The notes under the pieces are model-generated. The model had not been told where the DNA came from. It ran no database searches and saw only the letters and a program-made list of their open reading frames with translations. A stretch of DNA of 29,311 nucleotides from a virus, in the IMG/VR virus record IMGVR_UViG_3300031997_000509, positions 1 through 29,311 of that record. The stretch is one strand, 5' to 3'. A program made the translations under genes and the position numbers. The stretch's first letter is position 1, and every line of letters starts with the position of its first letter. Positions 1 through 7,102 of the stretch are shown piece by piece.

Positions 1-1108
1 CCCAGATATAAATTATAAATCTATTTAGAGTTCCATTGTTTCCTCCCTCAGTACCAATTAGTTTTGGAACTTGATCAGGGGTTCCACTTATACAAATATT
101 ATTTTTTAGAACAGGTATGAAAACAGATTCTTCTGTTTTTATAACTTTTACCCATTGTTCGTTACCTATACCCTTTCTAATAAAAGTTGTTAAATCTCCG
201 TAATCACTTTTTTTATTATCTGTTAATGAATCAGCTTCAGTATCAAACATTAACATCTTACCATTATTTATTAACAAATATTTTATAAGTGCTGGTCTAG
301 TTGTATCTCCTCCAAAAACTAAGACGCTCTCTACTGGAACATCAGTATTTTTTTTATCTTCCGCTGATAAAAGATTATAATAATTTTTCTTTTTTAAATA
401 ATCTTCATGATTTTGATGTATTAAATCATGTAAAATTATGGGAGCTTTTTTCATAATTGATTTACCCATAGCAGAATTTGCTACAACCAAAGTATAAATA
501 TTATTATAAATTTCATTACCTTGATAATAATGAGATTTAACATTTGAGAAAAATATTGATATTGTACTTAATAAAGAGGTTAGGAGAACATCTCTTGTTC
601 TACCCTCAAATGGTTTTGTTAAATCTTTTAAAACTTGTGGTAAATTATCATAAATATCTTGACTTATTAAAGGGAGTTTAATTTCTTCTTCTTCTTCAAT
701 ATTTGTTATACCAAAGGATTCGTCTATTTCAGATATCTTACCATTTCTTGATTTATCTATTTGTTCATAGAGATAATCAGTATATTTTTTTAATTTTATA
801 AAATCATTAAATTTTGTTTTTATAAAATTAGGATTTTTTTCATCCTCATCTACGTATCCCTTTGGATTTAAATATCTATTTAATAATTCTTCTTTAATTT
901 CATAATTATCTTTTATAAGATAATCTCTAATTGTAGTTTGACTTGGCAAATCACCAAATTCTTTTTTATGTTTTAATATTATTTCTAATATTTTTTCTAT
1001 GTCAGGAGCATCTGAAAAATATTTTGATTTTATTTTATCAAATAAAGAATTTTTTAAAACAAAATGCAAATATAAATATATATCTCTTGTAGTAATTTGA
1101 TCTTTCAT
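1..1108 (-). CDS. DUF3987-like replication ATPase (primase/helicase-associated), 3' end cut by window edge
   Basis: The frame opens with ATG at 1108 and runs without a stop to the left edge (369 codons seen), so the C-terminus is missing. A Walker A-like loop, ANSAMGKS, lies at residues 210-217. A Walker B-like strand KMLMFDTEAD follows at 284-293 (Asp289, Glu291), after the segment VFGGDTTRPALIKYLL. This order, with a loop of the form A-x4-GKS and an acidic strand after a 'DTT..AL' segment, is that of DUF3987 proteins, which in Bacteroidota phages and mobile elements are replication helicase/primase-like ATPases. The N-terminal 150 residues are charged and include EEEEE near 138-142; I do not recognise them. 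The start is supported by the A6-TAAT initiation motif at 1117-1126. The neighbouring SSB-like gene fits a replication role. The family call is from memory of motifs; the exact activity is inferred. Confidence 0.6.
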   Translation of the reverse strand, partial: MKDQITTRDIYLYLHFVLKNSLFDKIKSKYFSDAPDIEKILEIILKHKKEFGDLPSQTTIRDYLIKDNYEIKEELLNRYLNPKGYVDEDEKNPNFIKTKFNDFIKLKKYTDYLYEQIDKSRNGKISEIDESFGITNIEEEEEIKLPLISQDIYDNLPQVLKDLTKPFEGRTRDVLLTSLLSTISIFFSNVKSHYYQGNEIYNNIYTLVVANSAMGKSIMKKAPIILHDLIHQNHEDYLKKKNYYNLLSAEDKKNTDVPVESVLVFGGDTTRPALIKYLLINNGKMLMFDTEADSLTDNKKSDYGDLTTFIRKGIGNEQWVKVIKTEESVFIPVLKNNICISGTPDQVPKLIGTEGGNNGTLNRFIIYIW

Positions 1109-1117
1109 ATCATTTTA

Positions 1118-1213
1118 TTATTTTTTAGTAGTTATTTTATTCTTATTAATGTCCCTAAGTTTTTGATTTCTTAGGGACATTTTTTTACGTAATTTAACTG
1201 GGAGTTTTTTCAT
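1118..1213 (-). CDS. Possible 31-aa basic peptide
   Basis: A short frame starts at ATG 1213 (MKKLPVKLRKKM...) and ends in Lys-Lys-stop. The peptide is strongly basic, with about a dozen Lys/Arg. Its stop codon lies inside the AAAAAATAAT motif that precedes the DUF3987-like gene, the same arrangement seen at several well-supported gene junctions here. It overlaps the end of the 43-aa frame by 20 bases in another phase. A 9-bp hairpin (1151-1178) lies within it. It could instead be only a leader region whose start is by chance. No function can be assigned. Confidence 0.3.
   Translation of the reverse strand: MKKLPVKLRKKMSLRNQKLRDINKNKITTKK
1151..1178. terminator. 9-bp perfect hairpin with T-run on the plus side only
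   Basis: GTCCCTAAG at 1151-1159 pairs perfectly with CTTAGGGAC at 1170-1178 around a 10-base loop. A run of T follows on the plus strand (1180-1186), so it looks like an intrinsic terminator for rightward (plus) transcripts. On the minus strand, where all the genes lie, no U-run follows. There it would be an mRNA hairpin ending about 43 bases before the DUF3987-like start. It may block antisense transcription or tune translation of that gene. Confidence 0.45.
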
Positions 1214-1325
1214 TTTTTATTTTATTTTTTATAATAATGTAACTATCTGATCTTTTCAGATATATGTAAGTTTCATCTCCACTCCACACACACTTATAAT
1301 ATTTATACCAATGTTTTATTTCCAT
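1194..1325 (-). CDS. Small hypothetical protein (43 aa)
   Basis: ATG at 1325 begins one base after the stop of the 83-aa gene (TAA-T-ATG), which favours coupled translation. The product starts MEIKHWYKYYKCVWSG and contains YIYLKRSDSYIIIKN. It is rich in aromatic residues and Lys, with a single Cys, and looks like a compact beta-rich phage early protein. It is in one operon with the SSB-like and RHH-like genes upstream. No family recognised. The tight junction is the main evidence that it is translated. Confidence 0.45.
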   Translation of the reverse strand: MEIKHWYKYYKCVWSGDETYIYLKRSDSYIIIKNKIKNEKTPS

Positions 1326-1326
1326 A

Positions 1327-1578
1327 TTAAAATTCCATTTCTTTCATAGCCTTTCTAACTTTTTCCATGTAATGGTCCAACAGGCCTCTTATTAATGTAG
1401 ATGTATAGATTTTATAATTTTTACTATAATTATCTAAGAAATCCTTTTGATCTTTTCTAAAATATATTAAATGACCAACAGGATCTTCAATGCTCTGTTC
1501 TTCAGAAGGTTCTAAAGAATCCTCAACTTTCGGTTTACGATAGACTTCATGTCTATATTCATAATTTATCTTTTTCAT
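1327..1578 (-). CDS. Small RHH-like protein (83 aa)
   Basis: The N-terminal half is charged and probably flexible (KPKVEDSLEPSEEQSIED). The C-terminal half, about residues 37-75, reads HLIYFRKDQKDFLDNYSK then YTSTLIRGLLDHYMEK. This resembles the beta-strand plus two helices of ribbon-helix-helix (Arc/CopG/MetJ-type) DNA-binding proteins, with 'TSTLIRGLLD' at the position of the second-helix N-cap. The start is 10 bases after the stop of the SSB-like gene and no A6-TAAT motif precedes it, so translation is probably coupled. A repressor of this early-type operon would fit, but the fold call is by pattern only. Confidence 0.5.
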   Translation of the reverse strand: MKKINYEYRHEVYRKPKVEDSLEPSEEQSIEDPVGHLIYFRKDQKDFLDNYSKNYKIYTSTLIRGLLDHYMEKVRKAMKEMEF

Positions 1579-1588
1579 GTCTTTAATA

Positions 1589-2260
1589 TTAATTTTCTAC
1601 ATCAAATAAGTAATCTTCTTCTTTCATTAAATCATTCGCAGATAATTCATTTTTCTCTAATGTTTCGTCAACAATTCTAGGACTATCTGGTAGTATAGTA
1701 TTCAAATGTTTGATTAATTCTGTTTCTAAAAAATCATCAAGACGGCCATAATAATAAACATCTCCAAATTTTTTAGTGGTTTCAACATCCACAAGGGTCT
1801 TTAAAAAAGATTGTGCATATTTCCATTCTTTTCTTTTACCATTACACAATACCATAACAGAATTGTAACCTAATTTATTTTGATATAAATTAATTCCAAT
1901 TGTGTTAATTGGTTCATCAAATGATAAGAGACAATTTACAATTCCCCGAAGCGTAGACGTATAAGAACTACTGATAATGGCTAATTGTTTTCCTTTTTTA
2001 GTATCTTTTTCAAGAACTATTTTTACTGTTTTTATATCCTTCTTCTCCCACGTATAACTCCCCGTGGTTATTGATTTAAGAGTCCCAGATATACTTTTAG
2101 GTTGTTGTGATAGTAAAGTATAACTATCGCCTATTTTCGTTTTAATCGTAAAAAAAGGTTGGGCATCCTTTTTTGTGACCATCTTTAAATAAAAAACTCC
2201 TCCTTCATAATTGGATTTTTCATCGCTGCTCATGTCAAATGTTTTTTCTTGATTTTCCAT
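1589..2260 (-). CDS. Putative single-stranded-DNA-binding-like protein (223 aa)
   Basis: About residues 20-165 are beta-rich: GVFYLKMVTKKD, then KSISGTLKSITTGSYTWEKK, KTVKIVLEKD, and later GINLYQNKLGYNSVMVLCNG with W166. The C-terminal 45 residues are acidic and end EEDYLFDVEN. A beta-rich core with an acidic hydrophobic tail, next to a DUF3987-type ATPase, is what one expects of a phage SSB. I recall similar proteins in Bacteroidota phages but cannot name a family. It is the first gene after repeat copy 1, which therefore probably carries its promoter. It is co-directional and tightly spaced with the RHH-like gene. Alternative: another replication or recombination accessory protein. Confidence 0.4.
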   Translation of the reverse strand: MENQEKTFDMSSDEKSNYEGGVFYLKMVTKKDAQPFFTIKTKIGDSYTLLSQQPKSISGTLKSITTGSYTWEKKDIKTVKIVLEKDTKKGKQLAIISSSYTSTLRGIVNCLLSFDEPINTIGINLYQNKLGYNSVMVLCNGKRKEWKYAQSFLKTLVDVETTKKFGDVYYYGRLDDFLETELIKHLNTILPDSPRIVDETLEKNELSANDLMKEEDYLFDVEN

Positions 2261-2273
2261 AATTTTAGTTTTT

Positions 2274-2361
2274 TTTTTGGTTAATATAATATTACGCCTT
2301 ATATAACTAAATTTATGAAAAGTTTAAAAAATTTTTTGATATTATATAATAATTAAATGAA
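2274..2361. repeat. 88-bp direct repeat, copy 1 (left flank of the TnpB-MTase cassette)
   Basis: This stretch matches 5157-5244 over 88 bases with one difference (ctaaattt here, ctaagttt there). It lies between the methyltransferase stop and the SSB-like start, ending 13 bases upstream of that start. It contains an imperfect dyad, TTAATATAAT ... TTATATAAC (2281-2309), and the self-complementary AAAAAATTTTTT (2327-2338). Read on the minus strand it is the only leader of the replication-like operon, so it very probably includes a promoter and perhaps an operator. Confidence 0.9.
2274..2361 (-). promoter_or_regulatory. Probable promoter/operator region of the SSB-like operon
   Basis: No gene fits here and the next gene downstream begins at 2260. 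The minus strand is very AT-rich, with TTAGTTATATAAGGCG as a candidate core, overlapped by the imperfect dyad GTTATATAA ... TTATATTAAC. That dyad could be bound by a dimeric repressor such as the nearby RHH-like protein. An identical arrangement stands before tnpB. The exact -10/-35 elements cannot be settled by eye. Confidence 0.4.
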
Positions 2362-2393
2362 TACTTTTATTGTATCATCAACTTTTATTATTA

Positions 2394-3869
2394 TTACTTT
2401 CTATTATTATCATAATTCAAAATAATATTTCTTTCTTCTTCCGATAGATTAAAATAATCAAACAATTGATCATCAGTCCATTCTCTATCAAAAGGGACTA
2501 ATGGAATCCATTTACAAGTATCAGGTTTTAAATCTTGTGTTATTTTTCTAAAAGACAATAAACAATTAGAAAACTTTGTAGAGATATATGAAAGTAGAGA
2601 TTTAGATTCTTCTTCACTATTAACTTCAAAAGCAATATAACTCTGATTACAAACCTCGTTATTCTTACCAATAAATTTGTTTCCAAATCTTGGATAGGAA
2701 CCATTTGCTCTTGCTGTTATAACTTTCCATTTATTCAAATCAACTGATTGTTTAACATCAGTTCTTTTAATCCATTTTTCTAATCCATTTACTTGACTAA
2801 CATAACATTTAATATAAGAGTCATCAACTTTTACTTTTGATAATCTACTATCATTTGTTGTTATACCAGAGTAAGATTGTCCTTTACATATTGTATCAAG
2901 TCCAACTTTTCTAGAAATTTTACTCAAAATTGAATAATATTTAGGATTTACAATTATATCAAATTTTGATAAATCAACTAAATTACCATTGAATAAACAA
3001 TCTCCACTATATTCATCACTTATTAGTAAATAAGATATACCACCAACTATATTAACAAGATTTCCAAAGACTTCTTTTGAATTATCAATATGAACTATCT
3101 CCTTCAAATTCTTGTTAGATAACATCATTTTTCTGAAATCTTCCAATCCTTTACCCCCAGCAAACCATCTACTTGGATTAATAGAAATTACATTTTTTGA
3201 ATCTTTTATAGCCTTTTCAATGAAAAGATTATATAGAGGTTTAGCAGAACCTTGTTTAGTTTTCAACTCTTCTTGATATGGACTATTCATGCATATCAAA
3301 TCGAATTTTTCAACTCCAAATGTTTCCTTAATATCCAATTTCAAATAATCACCTCTATTGAAATTCATCTTGTATTTATTCTCACTATCAAATAATTGAA
3401 GATAAATAAACAAGTTTTTTGACTGAAACTCATTTATATAGATAATTTCCTCTAAAATCCATTTAAGTCTTTCTTCACTATCGGGAAATTCATCAACCAA
3501 TCCTTTCATGAACTTATCAACAAGAACAACAGAGTAATTCCCCACACCACTACACGGATCCAAAACTTTGACATTTTTTCTTTTCCAAAGAGATTCATCC
3601 ATCAAATTCAATTGATCCTCTACACAACCAGGTTTTCCATAAAGTGGTGTAAAAACCTCTCCCAATAATCTTTTCTCCGTATTTGAAGGCTTCAAATAAC
3701 TATCCACCAATTCCATTAAATTTCCTAACATATCACTAATAATACCAGGATTTTCCCCGATACTATTATATATTAAATTTACGTTTTGGTTGAATAAATA
3801 TATCTTCTTATTGACTATCTCTTTGTCAAATATATTATCATAAATAAACTTGATAACACCGTTCAACAA
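2394..3869 (-). CDS. N6-adenine DNA methyltransferase, Eco57I/gamma-type, apparently solitary (491 aa)
   Basis: It transfers a methyl group from S-adenosylmethionine to adenine in DNA. Visible motifs are GEVFTP at residues 70-75, usual just before the SAM fold in gamma-type N6A enzymes; the SAM-binding motif I DPCSGVGNY at 104-112; and the catalytic motif IV NSPY at 195-198, a variant of NPPY. INPSRWFAGGKG near 230-241 is typical of Eco57I-like phage methylases. Residues 320-491 probably form the target-recognition part. No restriction enzyme lies next to it, so it is probably an orphan used to protect the phage genome. The start is TTG at 3869 (a second TTG follows), only three bases after the tnpB stop. 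The next in-frame ATG, at residue 47, would still leave GEVFTP intact. With tnpB it sits between the 88-bp repeats. Confidence 0.85.
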   Translation of the reverse strand: MLNGVIKFIYDNIFDKEIVNKKIYLFNQNVNLIYNSIGENPGIISDMLGNLMELVDSYLKPSNTEKRLLGEVFTPLYGKPGCVEDQLNLMDESLWKRKNVKVLDPCSGVGNYSVVLVDKFMKGLVDEFPDSEERLKWILEEIIYINEFQSKNLFIYLQLFDSENKYKMNFNRGDYLKLDIKETFGVEKFDLICMNSPYQEELKTKQGSAKPLYNLFIEKAIKDSKNVISINPSRWFAGGKGLEDFRKMMLSNKNLKEIVHIDNSKEVFGNLVNIVGGISYLLISDEYSGDCLFNGNLVDLSKFDIIVNPKYYSILSKISRKVGLDTICKGQSYSGITTNDSRLSKVKVDDSYIKCYVSQVNGLEKWIKRTDVKQSVDLNKWKVITARANGSYPRFGNKFIGKNNEVCNQSYIAFEVNSEEESKSLLSYISTKFSNCLLSFRKITQDLKPDTCKWIPLVPFDREWTDDQLFDYFNLSEEERNIILNYDNNRK

Positions 3870-3872
3870 AAC

Positions 3873-5120
3873 TTATGAAAAACTATATATTTCATAAATT
3901 CCGTTTTCTTGTTTCAACCTATCTTCAAATAAATTTGATTTTTCTTGATAGTCCACAAGCGTTAATTCGGGATTACGGATCCCTATTTGTTCTTTATATA
4001 ATCTTCTGCCTTCGTTTTCTATATTAATTGCTGCATTTAAATCTCTGTGATGCTTGTGTCCGCATTGCGGACACGTCCATTCACGTTCTTTTAAAGCCAT
4101 CTCTGAATATTTATAACCACATTCAGAACATAGTTTAGATGAAGGAAACCATCTATCAACTTCAATCACATTTCTGTTAGACCATTCAGCTTTATACTTT
4201 AAAATCTGTTTGAATTTATACAATGATAGTTCTTGAATTGCTTTTGATAGTTTGTGGTTTTTTAACATTCCTTTTACATTTAAATCTTCAATCACTATGA
4301 TTTGGTTTTCATCTAACAGTGAATTTGTTATTGAATGTAAATAGTTTTGTTTAATGTTATTTAACTTTTCATGTTTTTTTGCAAGCCTTAACCTTGCTTT
4401 TGTTTTATTATTTGATCCTTTAACCTTTTTTGATAGTTGCCTATGCAAATGTTTTAATGACCTTGAATTGTTTCTAATAGTTTTAATGTTTTCAAAAACT
4501 TCACCTGTTGATGTTACTATGAAATCTTTAATCCCTAAATCTAAACCAATGAAATCATTGATAGGTTCTTTTCTTTTTATAATTTCATCTGAATTTACAA
4601 GTATAGATAAGAAAAACTTACCAGTCGTGGTCTTTGTCAGCGTAGCTGACCTTATCCCACTTTGGTACTTGTTTAAATATTTATGATATTTATCAGAAGT
4701 TTTAAATTTTACTGATTTTAATTGTTTGTTAAGTGTTATTCTGTTTGATAAAAAATCATTTTTACTTGATATGGCTTCTTCAGGGAATCTAACACTTGAA
4801 ATGTTATCATGTTTTGATTTAAATTTTGGAAAGCCTGATTTGGTTTTGAAAAATCTTTGATACGCATCTAACATATTGATGATTGATTGTTTCAATACTT
4901 TTGTGTTGTGTTCTTTCAACCAATCAAATTCATTTGTTAAATCTTGATGAAAATGCTTTCCTAAATCTTTTAACCCTAAACTTGTTTTATCTGTTTTATA
5001 CGATTCTATCTTTTTGGCTAAACAGTTATTATATACAAAACGATAACATCCAAGAAGTTTACTAACGTAAACTTCTTGTTCCTTATCAAGATATAATCTA
5101 ACTTTAATCGCCTTTAACAT
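3873..5120 (-). CDS. tnpB: TnpB RNA-guided nuclease of IS200/IS605-type elements (415 aa)
   Basis: TnpB is the RuvC-type, omega-RNA-guided DNA nuclease of IS200/IS605 and IS607 elements. All key parts are visible: an N-terminal helical domain (KVRLYLDKEQE...CYRFVYNNCL); RuvC Asp194 in GLDLGI; Glu279 in VIEDLNV; the zinc ribbon CSEC (331-334) and CPQC (350-353); and Asp360 in HRDLNAAINI. The length, 415 aa, is normal and the frame is intact, so it is probably active. No tnpA transposase is seen, so any element would be non-autonomous. The C-terminal IRNPELTLVD is typical of Bacteroidota TnpBs; that part of the gene normally also encodes the omega RNA. The ATG at 5120 lies 36 bases from repeat copy 2, which may drive it. 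A homing-like role next to a methyltransferase is inference. Confidence 0.92.
   Translation of the reverse strand: MLKAIKVRLYLDKEQEVYVSKLLGCYRFVYNNCLAKKIESYKTDKTSLGLKDLGKHFHQDLTNEFDWLKEHNTKVLKQSIINMLDAYQRFFKTKSGFPKFKSKHDNISSVRFPEEAISSKNDFLSNRITLNKQLKSVKFKTSDKYHKYLNKYQSGIRSATLTKTTTGKFFLSILVNSDEIIKRKEPINDFIGLDLGIKDFIVTSTGEVFENIKTIRNNSRSLKHLHRQLSKKVKGSNNKTKARLRLAKKHEKLNNIKQNYLHSITNSLLDENQIIVIEDLNVKGMLKNHKLSKAIQELSLYKFKQILKYKAEWSNRNVIEVDRWFPSSKLCSECGYKYSEMALKEREWTCPQCGHKHHRDLNAAINIENEGRRLYKEQIGIRNPELTLVDYQEKSNLFEDRLKQENGIYEIYSFS
3969..3983 (-). ncRNA. Possible hairpin of the TnpB omega RNA (3' end of tnpB)
   Basis: Near the 3' end of tnpB, GGGAT (3969-3973) pairs with ATCCC (3979-3983) around a five-base loop. 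In IS200/IS605 elements the omega RNA is made from the 3' part of tnpB and extends past its stop to the element's right end, where the guide begins. Here the next gene starts within three bases, so the RNA boundaries cannot be set. Only the hairpin is seen; the RNA is inferred from family knowledge. Confidence 0.25.
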
Positions 5121-5121
5121 A

Positions 5122-5136
5122 ATACTATATATAAAA
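5122..5136 (-). promoter_or_regulatory. Leader element ATACTATATATAAAA before tnpB
   Basis: The plus-strand 15-mer at 5122-5136 is identical to 13382-13396 before the portal gene, and near-identical to 17238-17253 before the protease gene. All three lie directly upstream of a start on the minus strand. It may be a phage-specific promoter or leader. Confidence 0.35.
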
Positions 5137-5156
5137 ATTTAAATACCAAAAATTAC

Positions 5157-5244
5157 TTTTTGGTTAATATAATATTACGCCTTATATAACTAAGTTTATG
5201 AAAAGTTTAAAAAATTTTTTGATATTATATAATAATTAAATGAA
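5157..5244. repeat. 88-bp direct repeat, copy 2 (right flank of the TnpB-MTase cassette)
   Basis: Matches 2274-2361 with one mismatch in 88 bases. It lies upstream of tnpB on the coding strand and downstream of the 119-aa gene. The segment 2362-5156 (about 2.8 kb, tnpB plus methyltransferase) is bracketed exactly by the two copies. Recombination between them would remove both genes and restore a single leader in front of the SSB-like gene. Confidence 0.9.
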
Positions 5245-5285
5245 CTACCAACTACACTAAAGATGTGGTGGTTTCTGGGTCAAAT

Positions 5286-5645
5286 TTACCATTTTGATTT
5301 TTTTGTTATTGATAGAGTGGTTTCGTCTTTTTGTTTATCAATAATATCTTTAACTTCCTCCACACTTTCATATTTTGTATATATGATTTCAATATCTGGT
5401 TCAGGTATTACCTCTTTTACTACTGGTTTTACAAGAGAATCTTTATATTCTTTCCATTTTGTAAGACAAGAATTATAAATATTTAATAATTCATAATATT
5501 CTTCTCTTGCACATGTTGGACATGTAGCTGCTTGAGATCTTCCAAGAAGTTTAGAAGCGTTATTTATTAACTCATAACTAGAACTCGATTTACCAAAAAG
5601 ATTTTCTTCAAAGTATTTGAAAAATTTAATTTCATTTTCATTCAT
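5286..5645 (-). CDS. Small Cys-containing phage protein (119 aa)
   Basis: The central segment SKLLGRSQAATCPTCAREEYYELLNIY (about residues 31-57) has one CxxC pair within a helical region. It resembles small proteins found near structural genes in Bacteroidota phages, whose function I do not know. One CxxC alone would need a partner chain to bind zinc. The C-terminal part is acidic, then Lys-rich. The start is supported by A6-TAAT at 5656-5665, 10 bases upstream, which overlaps the stop of the RCC1 gene before it. It is the last gene of the structural run before repeat copy 2. Confidence 0.5.
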   Translation of the reverse strand: MNENEIKFFKYFEENLFGKSSSSYELINNASKLLGRSQAATCPTCAREEYYELLNIYNSCLTKWKEYKDSLVKPVVKEVIPEPDIEIIYTKYESVEEVKDIIDKQKDETTLSITKKSKW

Positions 5646-5663
5646 AATTTTATATATTATTTT

Positions 5664-6770
5664 TTATAATTGCTTCCACGCTGTTCCTAAAATAGCTACT
5701 GGAATAGATCTACAGACTACTGAATTATCACCAATTTGTCCAAAGTCACCTCTCCCCCAACTCCATATATTACTTTGTGTATCAATAGCTATAACATTAT
5801 ATTGATTTACGATAACATCTTTAAATATATGATTGCCAAGAACAGCTACAGGTGTTGAATATGTTACTCCTGTATTATTTAACCCCAATTCACCATAAGC
5901 ACTATTTCCCCAAGACCATAATATTCCACTTTTATCTAAACCAAAAGTAGTTTGCCACCCAACTGCAACTTTTTTAAAAACATGATTACCATAAAGTAGA
6001 ACCGGGGTACATTTATCTACTAATGTATTATCTCCCAGTGCGCCAAGATCAGCTCTACCCCATACCCAAGTTTGATCTAAATTATCAATACCAATGCTAA
6101 CTTGCATGTTTGTTTCTATTTCAATAAAAGAATGATTTCCACATATAGCTACTGGAGTACTTTGAGCTACATTGACATTATTACCTAAAACACCATTTAA
6201 ATTTCTACCCCAAGACCAAGCTAATCCATTATTTGTTAAACCAATATTTGTTTGTCTTCCAGCAGTTATTTTACAAAATACATGATTACCAAGAACAGCT
6301 ACAGGTGTAGAATAATTTACTTTAAGATTGTTACCCATCTCTCCTTGTGTCCCTTGACCCCAACACCAAGCTGCTCCAGTACTATCTAGAGCAAGAAAAT
6401 GAAAATATGCTCCTTTCACATGATTGAATATATGCGTACCATATATAGCTACAGGAGTTGATACACTAACTACACTATTAATAGCTAAATTTCCAAGACC
6501 ATTATACCCCCATCCCCAAGATTTATTATTATTATCAATTGCGATATAAGTTCTATGATTGGATCCAGCAATTTTACAAAAAACGTGATTTCCACACACT
6601 GCTATGGGAGTTGATACACTAACTATAGTATTATTGCCTAATTCACCACTATCATTCCTTCCCCAAGACCAAGCCTTACCTAATCTTATTATTGTAGAAT
6701 CAAATCCAGCAATTGCAATTACATCATAATAGCATTTTGGTGATGAATATATTAAATTTTTATGTCCCAT
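5664..6770 (-). CDS. RCC1-type seven-bladed propeller adhesin of the tail (368 aa)
   Basis: About seven repeats of roughly 50 residues follow the pattern xWSWGxNxxGxLGxNxxVxxSTPVAxxGNHxF...IAID. The first unit is split: the N-terminal SSPKCYYDVIAIAGFDSTIIR completes the last blade begun at the C-terminus (SWGRGDFGQIGDN...PVAILGTAWKQL), the usual closure of an RCC1 propeller. RCC1 propellers are protein- or glycan-binding folds; in a phage tail locus a receptor-binding role is the likely one. The protein begins MGHKNLIYSS, like two other adhesins here. Its ATG overlaps the stop of the 620-aa fibre by one base (TAATG), so the two are almost certainly made together and probably assemble together. 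The fold is clear; the receptor is unknown. Confidence 0.85.
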   Translation of the reverse strand: MGHKNLIYSSPKCYYDVIAIAGFDSTIIRLGKAWSWGRNDSGELGNNTIVSVSTPIAVCGNHVFCKIAGSNHRTYIAIDNNNKSWGWGYNGLGNLAINSVVSVSTPVAIYGTHIFNHVKGAYFHFLALDSTGAAWCWGQGTQGEMGNNLKVNYSTPVAVLGNHVFCKITAGRQTNIGLTNNGLAWSWGRNLNGVLGNNVNVAQSTPVAICGNHSFIEIETNMQVSIGIDNLDQTWVWGRADLGALGDNTLVDKCTPVLLYGNHVFKKVAVGWQTTFGLDKSGILWSWGNSAYGELGLNNTGVTYSTPVAVLGNHIFKDVIVNQYNVIAIDTQSNIWSWGRGDFGQIGDNSVVCRSIPVAILGTAWKQL

Positions 6771-7102
6771 TATGTTCGTGTTGTTTTCATTGAACCTCTA
6801 ACCAATGTAGGAGTGCCTGATAAAGCTGTTATAATAAATTTAACTTGATTTGTAGCACTCACAGTATTTAATGCTGTTGGAGTATGTGTTTGTGTTGCAG
6901 AAGTAAAAGTCTTACCAGTCAAACCAGTTATTTTAGTTGTATCTATATAAAAGTCGGTTGTTCCTGTTCCAGTATCTCCTTGTAGTTTAATGGTATTTAT
7001 TGTATATCCATACTCTGCTGATAAATCCAATATATAAGTTTGACCAGTAGCTGTAGAAACGTCTCTGAATTCAAATCCCAAACTTTCAACCACTTGAGTA
7101 AC
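6770..7102 (-). repeat. Duplicated fibre C-terminal domain, copy in the 620-aa gene
   Basis: The last 110 residues (VTQVVESLGFEFRD ... PTLVRGSMKTTRT) are about 84% identical, by hand count (92 of 110), to the end of the 726-aa fibre at 9165-9497. Several stretches of 40-50 bases are identical in the DNA, for example around 6906-6950 against 9300-9345 and 7065-7117 against 9462-9513. This points to recent duplication or gene conversion. Confidence 0.85.

Noticed and set aside
2394-3869. A restriction-modification system
   Set aside because: The enzyme has only methyltransferase motifs that I can see, no nuclease motif in its N-terminal 60 residues, and no restriction gene beside it. TnpB is RNA-guided and not a usual partner.
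3873-5120. A complete IS200/IS605 insertion sequence
   Set aside because: tnpB is intact, but no tnpA is seen and I could not recognise the short subterminal hairpins that mark left and right ends. The 88-bp repeats are too long to be a target duplication.
5246-5285. Possible terminator hairpin between the 119-aa gene and repeat copy 2
   Set aside because: CCACCACAT and GTGTAGTTGG pair only with several mismatches and no T-run follows.
4354-5478. Plus-strand frames opposite tnpB and the 119-aa gene, and other plus-strand frames in the window
   Set aside because: They lie opposite well-supported minus-strand genes, encode Leu/Phe/Ile-rich strings without motifs, and lack the A6-TAAT start motif.
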